DNA of 64,000 nt from Pleurostoma richardsiae (taxonomy: Eukaryota > Ascomycota > Sordariomycetes > Calosphaeriales > Pleurostomataceae): positions 1 to 64,000 of the forward strand of contig JANBVO010000039.1 of assembly GCA_030052745.1 (NCBI GenBank), written 5' to 3'. The notes under the pieces were generated by a model, which was not told the origin of the DNA, did not search any database, and worked only from the letters and a program-made list of their open reading frames with translations. Made by a program: the position numbers and the translations under genes. Shown piece by piece: positions 56,929 to 64,000 of the stretch. Every line of letters starts with the position of its first letter. Position 1 is the first letter of the stretch.

Positions 56929-57620
56929 ATGTCCCTCGAGACCATCGCCCTCGAGCATGTACCCCCGACGCACCGGGTACACGTCGCGTTCTTCCGCTCC
57001 GTCTCCAACGCCGCCTTCCTGCAGTCGCAGCTGCTGGCGCGCAACCCGGCGTTCGAGTACGCCTTCATCGACGCCGCTGCCATCGTCTCCCGCCTGCAGC
57101 TGCTGGCCGCCGTCTTTCGCGCCGTGACCGGCCTCCTCGACGGGAACCTCAAGACCCCCAACGTTCACAGCGAGATCGTGTGCTCCCTCAGTGCCAGCAA
57201 CAATGTGCGTGCTGTCATCCACCTCCCCTTCCCTCCCCTCCGCTTCTCTTCCTCTGCTGGACGAGGATCACGGCGGCTGATACGAGATGAACACAGATCG
57301 CAGAAGCCTACCGCCGCTACGGCATAACCCCCACGACGAAAGATGTCATAGTTGTCAAGGTCCTCTTCCCGACCGAGGCCCGACCGGAAGACCAGCTGCC
57401 CTCACCCGGGGACGTGTGGGCGCACCTGCAGACGCATGTCGAGGGAATCGCGGCGCCACTGACGGATACGGAGATCTCCGCTGCGACGGACTGGGCGCGT
57501 GTGCGCAAGTACTACAAGCTTAACGGGGTGCCGGCGGTGGAGGGCCTTCGGACGGAGGAGGACAAGGCGCGGGAGAGGGAGATGCTGATCCTCAGTGCCA
57601 TGGCGCTGAGGGGGGTATAG
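56929..57620 (+). CDS. CGI121: EKC/KEOPS complex subunit Cgi121
   Basis: Subunit of the KEOPS complex, which makes the t6A37 modification on ANN-decoding tRNAs and influences telomeres; Cgi121 binds Bud32 and the tRNA. Exons 56929-57204 and 57297-57620, with a 92-base phase-0 intron, give 199 residues, close to the family length. Family marks are HVAFFRSVSNAAFLQ near the start, YAFIDAAAI, NLKTPNVHSEIVCSLSASNN before the intron and IAEAYRRYGI right after it, then VIVVKVLFP. The in-frame ATG at 56833 would add 32 residues with no family resemblance, so 56929 is preferred. Confidence 0.94.
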
Positions 57621-57909
57621 CTGCGTCTCTGTTCCGCAACGGGCTATGTGTGCACAATCTTGACGTTGAGGGGCTAGGCTGGGAAATATCATGACGTTTT
57701 GGGCTGCATACTCTGGAGTTGGCAGGACACGGCGTGCATTAGGTGGACTTGGACAGGGCGTATTTTCCGCTTGGGTTGATAAAAGGTGAAACTATGCATT
57801 CGTGGCTTCATACGATCTGGCAGCTAGAACCCTATCTATGCATCTATTTATCATCGAGCATCGTCAATTAACCTCCCCCATGCCCCTTCCCACGTCCACC
57901 GCATCACCC

Positions 57910-59600
57910 CTACGCAAGCCCAACGACCCCCTTCATCCTCCTCCACAGCTCCGCCCTCATCGCGTCCCGTCCGCTCCTCGTCCGCTGCACCGCGTCGCGG
58001 TTCTCCTGCGCCCTCCGCAGCAGATACTTCATGCACTCGCCCGCCGAGCCCCAGACGAGGTACTTGTACGCCTTGGGCCGGAACTCCGCCGGCGCCTCCT
58101 TCTCCGCGACCGCGGCCTTGCCCTCCGCGCTGCCCTGCGTCGACGCCGCGCCCCGTGACGCGCACACAAGCTCGCAGCTCACCTCGTCCGCCATACCCTG
58201 CAGCTGCGCGAAGGCGACGTCTGTGCCGCGCACGCCCGACTCGAGGATCGCGCGGCCCTTGCGCACCGTCGTGGCGTTGTGCGACGCCAGCACCATGTTC
58301 ACGTTCGGGAAGGCGGCGGCGCCGTCCCTGTGCGCGGCCAGCGGGCCCATCCACTGCCGCCGCAGGAGCGCCTCGGCAATGCCGTCGTAGCACGCGTCGG
58401 TGTCGGCCTTGGTGTCGTGGATGAGGTGGCGGGGGTCGGAGCCGAGGTAGGCGCCGCGCACGAGCTTGACGCCGAGGGTGAAGCCGTCCTTGAGCGCGGC
58501 GTGCAGGTGCGAGGAGACCACGGCGGGCGTCGCCTTGAGGTAGGCTTGGTAGGTGCCGTAGACGACCGCCTTCTCGGGCGTGTTGTACTTGCGCATGTAG
58601 TCGAGCGTCCAGTCGTCGATGCCGGGCTGCAGGGCCTGCTGCTCCGCGTCGAACAGGAGCCGCACGTCGCGCGAAGCGGCAAGCTGGCAGATACGCTCGA
58701 TGGAGTCTGCGAGAGCCGGAGACGGGGGGAGGCGCTGAGCCAGGTTGTAGAGAGCCTGACGGCCGGCGCCGGTGAATCTGCGGGTTCTGTTAGCACTCGC
58801 TCGCTGCCGTGCATACAGAATTATGCTGTTCTGACTTACTTGAGAGCGACGTAGTCGCCTGGCTCCGCCAGTCGCACAGTTTCCAAAGTTCCGTCAGTCC
58901 ATGGAATAATCTCGGTTCGGAGGCACTCCTCAGCGGCCTCGCCCTCACCGCAAGAGGCCAAGTCCTTGGTCTGGTCGTCGCTAAGCACAACTTCCTTTGC
59001 GTACCCCAGGATGACGCCAGAGAAGCCGATCTTCTTCAGCCCGTGCATCGTCTCCCTGACCTCCTTCGGGTTCTCTCCGGCGCAGAACTGGGCGTAGAAC
59101 GTCTTCTTAATGAGGTAGCGGAGGATGGGGTTCTTATCCGGGTTGACCAGGGGGCTGGTAGCGTTGGCCCAGGCGGTCATGATGGCTAGTGAGGGTGGCA
59201 GCAGGATGGGTGATGCCGAGATGGTCGTCGTGCATAGTGAGCGGATGATAGTTGACAATGGCAGCACGGATAGTGGTGCTTGCTTGGCCATGTCGGGAAG
59301 CTGAGGGGCCGGAGTTGAGGGTAGTGAGTTGCCGCCGTCGAGAGACAGATGGTTTGCTGGAGCAGAGGGCCTACTGGATGAAGAGTGGATGGCGCGGTTG
59401 GGCGTAGAGACTGAGGACGAGGACGATGCGTGACGCCTTGACTGAGCACCAAGTATTGCCACAAAGTAGAGGTGCTTGTCTCCTCCACTGGAAGTAGTGG
59501 ATGCCGCCGCGAGAACCGCTGGAGCCGCGAGCCGCCGCCGCCGAAGAGGCAGCGTGCCCCTGGGCAGCAGCAGCGCAGCCGATCTTGGTGCTGAAGCCAT
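57910..59600 (-). CDS. PUT1: Proline dehydrogenase, mitochondrial
   Basis: FAD enzyme that oxidises proline to pyrroline-5-carboxylate and passes electrons to ubiquinone, first step of proline catabolism. Exons 59600-58840 and 58777-57910 (intron 62 bases) give 542 residues. The frame is open upstream to an ATG at 59792, but 59600 has an excellent context (ACCATGG) and starts an Arg/Ala/Ser-rich mitochondrial presequence. Catalytic-barrel motifs are LFDAEQQALQPGID, VKLVRGAYLGSDP, LASHNATTV, FAQLQGMAD and YLVWGSAGECMKYLLRRAQEN, with the paired Arg that binds the proline carboxylate. The C-terminal insert rich in Ala/Glu before KYLVWG is common in fungal members. Confidence 0.95.
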
Positions 59601-60751
59601 GGTCGTCAAACTCGCTCGCCGTCGAGCTGAGACTCTCAAGAAGCAGCAAGATCCGAATCGGGTAAGGCAGCCGAGTCCAGGGTACGGACAGCTGGATGGC
59701 AGGGGGGTCACTCGGTGATCAGCAGGAACGAGAAAAGGCAGGAGGAATGAGTGTGGCCTTTGTAGATTAGATATCTGATAGGAAGCTCGCATCTATCTCC
59801 GACTATCGCAGCAGCCGCCTCTATATTGTCCAAGTGGATGCCATTTAGAGGCATCAGATCCGGACCGGCGTCGGCAGGGTAGCATAGGCCCAGTCCTCCT
59901 TCTAGAAGCGGATTCGATGATGAAATTGAAAGGGAGGTGCTTATCAGGGCCTCACGGTACGTATCGGAGCGATTCGTATGGCGGCGCACTCACGCTCAGG
60001 TGCTACTGAGGGGCAGCAACAGCGTCTGGAATGGGCGGAGGGGAGCAGGAAGAGGAGGAAGAGCCGCGGATAGCCGGGTGACCCATTGGCGAATCGCACC
60101 GCCGGCTGGTGCCGGTGTTGGAGAAGCCGCCGGTGTTGGCGAGTGGGGGTGTCTTAACAGTCTATGTGTTCTCGCTGCTGTAGCGCAGATGCATAGCCGC
60201 TGGTGTCGCTTTGAACTCGCTTTGTCGCTCGGCTTTGTCTGGCCCAAAAGCCGAGGCTGCTAGTCATGGCTGTGCGAAATATGGAGACACCAAGCCCGCT
60301 GCACGCTACCGGTCAGCAACGGCCACGATAGTGAGCGGAAAAGAAAGGTATAAGAACCCTCGTGGAGCACTTACGGAGTCGCTTCGAACGCGACTGCAAT
60401 AACAGTGGCTCGATGCTCGGAAAAAATCATCTGAGCCGCGAGGGACAGGCTGCCCGATCGCGTCGCCGATGTCACCCGGTTTTCCACCTCGCCGGCGGAC
60501 GTGCCCTCCGAAGACCGGCCGGCAACTTCAGGACGAAGCCAGATGAGATGAGCCTTATCAGGTAGGAGGACAAGGACTTGTTAAAGTTCTCGGCTCGCTC
60601 TCCTGGATTCCGGGGCGAACGATCCACCACGGCCACGACCGTTGGCCATCCTATACGTTCGCGGAACCTTGCAGCCGTTGGCGCCAGCTCCGCTCCGGAA
60701 GAGGCTTGTCTGCATGTCATCTCGGCGGCTTGTGTACTCGCCGTCATCTTC
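59601..60751. other. Intergenic stretch (1.15 kb)
   Basis: Promoter side of proline dehydrogenase and 3' side of the Tim17-like gene. Frames of 80-110 codons occur but carry no recognisable features. A Gly/Ala-coding duplicated patch with GGTGTTGG repeats lies near 60110-60145. Confidence 0.4.
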
Positions 60752-61489
60752 TCACTGCGAGAAAGTGCTCGCAGTCGTGCTGTCGGTGCCACTCTCCCCA
60801 CGGAAGCGGCGCCGGAGGTAGTCGACGTAGCCGATATGTCGCCCCCTCGCAATGCCGGCAATGTCTTGCAACCCCCCGTAGACAAGGCCGACGGCAAGAG
60901 CGGTCTTTGTTGTGCGTGCTGCCATGACGAGCGAGAAGCGATCTGCAGAGAAGAGAGGAGAGCCAGTCAGCATCGAGGAATAGATTACATGCAGTAGGAG
61001 CGCCTGGGATGTGTGTCACATACTCCAGAGACTGAACCCCCCCGCGACGGTCACACACGCCAGCACGGTATTGACGAAGTCAGCGGATCCGCGGTAGACG
61101 TCAAACATGTTCTCGATAGTGAACATAGCGGTAGTCCAGAAGGAGACCTTGCAGCCCATCTTGAGGCCCTCCTTGATGCCGCCATAGGCGACGTGGTAAT
61201 TCTTGCTCTTGTGGTAGAGGTACCAGCCCGTCGTGCTCGTCGGCAGCTTGTGCGCGTGCTCGGCCCGGAAGCGTAGGCCCGCCATCTTAGAGCCCTGTGC
61301 CAGCCCGAGCGCCATGCCGACGGAGAACGAGATGGCCGCCGCCGCCGGGATGCGCACGAACGGCGCGATGGAAAGCCTCGAGCTCTGCTGCAGCTGTCTC
61401 ATCCGCTCGTCGAATGCGGCGCGCTCAGCCGGGTCCTCGAGGTCTCGGAACTTGGCGGCCATCCGCTGCTGGAATGTCTCGCTCGGCAT
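60752..61489 (-). CDS. Tim17/Tim22/Tim23-like mitochondrial membrane protein
   Basis: Exons 61489-61024 and 60942-60752, joined across an 81-base intron, give 218 residues. The first exon ends in GGFSLW and the second begins NRFSLVMAARTTKTALA, so the small second exon is part of this gene and not a separate short protein. Four hydrophobic Gly/Ala-rich segments are visible: near FVRIPAAAAISFSVGMALG, YGGIKEGLKMGCKVSFWTTAMF, VNTVLACVTVAGGF and TALAVGLVYGGLQD. The GGxxxG-like spacing and the length are those of the Tim17 superfamily, which forms inner-membrane protein channels or assembly factors. I cannot place it in Tim17, Tim22, Tim23 or a related branch; the soluble N-terminus (FRDLEDPAERAAFDERMR) suggests a fungal-specific member. 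Confidence 0.78.
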
Positions 61490-61973
61490 TATGTCGTGCA
61501 GGCTTCTCGAAGGGGATTGTCTTGGTGGTTCTCGAGCTGCGTGAATCAGCGTACAGGCGGTTCGTATGCTGCTTGTGAAGTCGGATGGTCGGGACTCAGG
61601 GGTCTCCTCTGTCTGTCCAGGGTCCTTCAATTGGGGCCCGAAAATTCATGTGGCCCAAGCTCCCACAAGGGTACCCGCCAGCTGCTCGTCTGCTAGGAGG
61701 TAACCTACGGGTACTGCATGGGTACCTTAGGCCCCGGATAGGAAGATTTCATGAGCCGAAAACGCGTCTTCCACCACTCTCGTCATCGCGTCTTCTGTTA
61801 AGTGAATTGCCTGCCTGTACCCCGCCATATCGCAAACTGCTTGCTCTCTCAAAAAGCAATACAATACCAAACTGCCATCGGGAGGGTCCTTTGGTCATCC
61901 GTTCAGTCGCACTCCTTTCCTACAAGTATTACAGCAAGAGACAGAGACAACCCCAAGGAAAGACCGCTACATA
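61490..61973. promoter_or_regulatory. Divergent promoter: Tim17-like gene and ubiquitin-like-fold gene
   Basis: 484 bases between opposite starts. GGTACC and GGGTACC motifs are repeated near 61665-61735 (GGGTACCCGCC, GGGTACTGCATGGGTACC). Both genes look like housekeeping genes and may share this promoter. Confidence 0.5.
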
Positions 61974-62486
61974 ATGGTAGGTAGCGAGGGACTCCGTGGA
62001 ACTAAAAATGCTCATAGTCGACAGCCTCCCCCGTCGCACGACCTCGACCTCTCGCTACGCTTCAAGCATGGTCTGCACACCATCTTCCTCTTCGTGGACC
62101 CTACAGCGCCCTTCTCCGTCGTGACCACGGAGCTGCTGGAGGTCCTGCGCGAGCGGTACCCCGAAGGCCTGACCCGCTGCCTCTCGCCATACAAGATCAC
62201 TCCTGTGCCCCCGGCCGGCGCCGACGTCCGCGTTTCCTACGCTGTGCTCATCAACCCCTACGATGCTTCCGACGGTTGGACGGATCTGAAGATTCAGGGG
62301 CGAGAGACGCCGCTGCAGAAGGGCCTCAAGGACAACACGATCGTGGCGTTTGCGATACAGGACCCAGACGACGAGACAGTCCCCGAGTGGGTAGTGCAAT
62401 GGCCGAAGCTAGACGATGACGAGGACGAAGAGGATAAGCGCGGGGACGAGAATGAAGATGAAGATGTGGATAACATGAGGCTGTGA
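61974..62486 (+). CDS. Conserved fungal protein, probable ubiquitin-like fold
   Basis: The open frame from 61974 codes 170 residues. However, the ATG is followed at once by GTAGGT, and a CAG acceptor lies at 62022-62024; removing these 48 bases keeps the frame and gives 154 residues starting MPPPSHDLDLSLRF, which looks more like the family. The core (LRFKHGLHTIFLFVDP, VTTELLEVLRERYPEGL, LKDNTIVAFAIQD) reads as a beta-grasp/ubiquitin-like fold of the sort found in small uncharacterised Pezizomycotina proteins. The C-terminus is very acidic (Asp/Glu-rich) and lacks a terminal Gly-Gly, so conjugation like ubiquitin is unlikely. Function is unknown. Confidence 0.78.
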   Translation: MVGSEGLRGTKNAHSRQPPPSHDLDLSLRFKHGLHTIFLFVDPTAPFSVVTTELLEVLRERYPEGLTRCLSPYKITPVPPAGADVRVSYAVLINPYDASDGWTDLKIQGRETPLQKGLKDNTIVAFAIQDPDDETVPEWVVQWPKLDDDEDEEDKRGDENEDEDVDNMRL

Positions 62487-63135
62487 TCAGCACTGGGATT
62501 ATATGCGGCTTGATTTGATACACTAGGCGGGTGAAACCGGCTGATTCCACTATGCGGGGTGCTTGGTCGCGAGACGGCACGCAGACCGCGGGGCCCTTTC
62601 AGTATGCTTGTCAGCATACTCGTTCTGACCTGGGTAGTCGTGGTCCGGGGGCGTTGTGTCCCGATCCGAGTTCGGGCTGCATTTTGCAGACTCACAGCCT
62701 CGGTAGGCTTCCTCGTCTCTCTTAGGTCTCCTTTCCCTTACCATGCTAACGTGACCTCAGATCCATGATCTTCATGGAAGAGCTGGCGTCCGGCGGGAGA
62801 CATGACGCGATGGACAACTCTCTGAAGTCTTGGACGATGCGGTGAAGCTATATACGGCCGACTTGAAAGGTCTTGCCTAGGGAGAGAAGATAGATAGGTG
62901 CACAATTTGCTTGGTGTTTGTCACCTCATCAGGACATCAGGACATTGTGCTGGTAGCATTACGCCATATCATGGCACACCCTAGCATTTCCCCTTCCTCT
63001 TCGTGTAATCTTCGTCTCTTGTATGCCGGACAGTTGTGCTCGACCTCCACTGTCCTGCCTCCTGCGGCGAGTATCCAGTTTCACAGCGGGTTGTCCCTCC
63101 ATGAATAATGGGTAGTACTCATGCCAACTTGTGGT
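62487..63135. other. Convergent 3' region (0.65 kb)
   Basis: Between the ubiquitin-like-fold gene (+) and the dehalogenase (-). No coding sequence is supported; it probably contains both 3' ends. Confidence 0.4.
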
Positions 63136-63906
63136 CTAAAGTCTTTTGATGGTCTCCGCCAGTTCCTCAAACCCTCCGAGGATATTCCCTTCATTTTCAT
63201 GGCCAATCCTCTCGAGGTCTACCTCATCAAGGTCGTCTGTCCACCTCCTGATGTAGATTGTCTTCATACCCACCTCTTTCGCAGCACGAAGGTCATACGC
63301 GTGTGCTGCCACCATAACAGCGTGGTTGGGTCTATCTACTTTAACAAGCCCGATTGCCTTTCGGTATACGGTCGGTGTTGGCTTAGCCACGCCGAGGAGC
63401 TCACTCGAGAAGAGCATGTCAAAATCCAGACCGGATGAGCGCACCAGGTCGAGTTGAAGACGCGTGGTGCCGTTGGCCAGCACGAAGAGCTCGCAGTCAT
63501 CACACTCTGACCGGAGGCGCTCCAGCCCAGGCCGGACATCGGGCCAGGCGTCCATCTTATGCCATGCTTGGACGGCCAGCTCTAATGCCTTGTTCTGGTC
63601 ACCATCGCCGGTCTGGAAGCGCTGTGCTACTGCAGCATTGGTGGGGCGTGCGAGCACCTGCCACAGCGTGCGTCGATGCGTGATGTCAATGTCCTCTGGG
63701 AGCTCGCCAGGTGGCCTCTCGCGGATGGCGTCGAAGAAAGCCTGGCGCCATTCCAGAGCCAAGTCTGATTTCTCTTCTTCTGAGAGCCGTGCCGGAAATG
63801 CTTTGACAACACTGCTGTGCCAGTCTAGACAGGTGCCCATGAAGTCGAAGAAGACAGCCTTGATTCCCTGCGTCCTCCGAGGCGAGCCGTCCATGGTGGT
63901 CAGCAC
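63136..63906 (-). CDS. HAD-superfamily haloacid dehalogenase, type II
   Basis: Single-exon frame of 256 residues, the usual length of L-2-haloacid dehalogenases. Motif I FFDFMGTCLDW supplies the nucleophilic Asp, motif II is VLANGTTRLQLDLV, the motif III Lys lies in LLGVAKPTPTVYRKA, and motif IV is VMVAAHAYDLRAAKEVGM. These are the marks of the type II group, which hydrolyses carbon-halogen bonds in 2-haloacids, though fungal members often have unknown natural substrates. Met5 (63894) is an alternative start. The position near the window edge leaves its promoter incomplete. Confidence 0.93.
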   Translation of the reverse strand: MLTTMDGSPRRTQGIKAVFFDFMGTCLDWHSSVVKAFPARLSEEEKSDLALEWRQAFFDAIRERPPGELPEDIDITHRRTLWQVLARPTNAAVAQRFQTGDGDQNKALELAVQAWHKMDAWPDVRPGLERLRSECDDCELFVLANGTTRLQLDLVRSSGLDFDMLFSSELLGVAKPTPTVYRKAIGLVKVDRPNHAVMVAAHAYDLRAAKEVGMKTIYIRRWTDDLDEVDLERIGHENEGNILGGFEELAETIKRL

Positions 63907-64000
63907 TGTTTTGTGTAATTCAAGTTATGGAAACGCAGCTATACAAACCGCTACCAGACAGCTGTGACCCTTGAACTGCTGACGGACTAAGTTAGGTGGC

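Overview
The window is nuclear DNA of a filamentous ascomycete (Pezizomycotina; codon use, intron style and gene families fit a Sordariomycete-like fungus, but I cannot name the species). Reasons: short introns of about 47-143 bases with GT/AG ends, three Zn2Cys6 activators, fungal-type transporters, a fungal-style eL42 gene, and well-spaced single genes on both strands. I joined exons by hand. In every spliced gene the exon lengths add up to whole codons and the joined protein reads through known family motifs. No CRISPR, operon or bacterial signal is present, and I saw no intact transposon or virus-like element.

Layout. 1-860: a minisatellite arranged as a large inverted repeat. 1233-1304: tRNA-Thr. 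1930-5287 (+): kinesin-8. 6101-6524 (+): ribosomal protein eL42. 8175-8853 (-): small secreted, probably GPI-anchored protein. 9859-11633 and 12258-13340 (-): UDP-glycosyltransferase and MDR oxidoreductase. 14176-15924 (-): chromodomain protein with a duplicated helical module. 17400-20501 (+): Zn2Cys6 factor 1. 20953-21596 (-): Nudix hydrolase. 24649-27213 (+): 13-exon GABA/choline-type permease. 28651-30694 (+): sugar/quinate-type MFS carrier. 31140-32810 (-) and 33383-35960 (+): divergent DHA1-type MFS exporter and Zn2Cys6 factor 2. 36978-37916 (-): HpcH/HpaI aldolase. 39196-41340 (-): conserved fungal protein of unknown function. 41977-44338 (-): OPT transporter. 47849-50820 (-): Zn2Cys6 factor 3. 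52829-56425 (-): large GH106-like glycosidase. 56929-57620 (+): CGI121. 57910-59600 (-): proline dehydrogenase. 60752-61489 (-): Tim17/22-like membrane protein. 61974-62486 (+): ubiquitin-like-fold protein. 63136-63906 (-): haloacid dehalogenase.

How genes may work together. The ends of the window hold housekeeping genes (kinesin, eL42, CGI121, proline dehydrogenase, a Tim17-like protein). The middle, about 24-56.5 kb, is rich in transporters, regulators and carbon-catabolic enzymes. A GH106-like (alpha-L-rhamnosidase family) enzyme, an HpcH/HpaI aldolase (the family that includes fungal L-2-keto-3-deoxyrhamnonate aldolase), a sugar-type carrier and Zn2Cys6 regulators make a loose catabolic neighbourhood plausible. 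That link is inference: the genes are separated by unrelated genes and are not contiguous. Zn2Cys6 factors 1 and 2 look like diverged paralogues. The long gene-free stretches (6.5-8.2, 21.6-24.6, 44.3-47.8, 50.8-52.8 kb) show nothing I can assign beyond short repeats and one weak tRNA/SINE-like patch.
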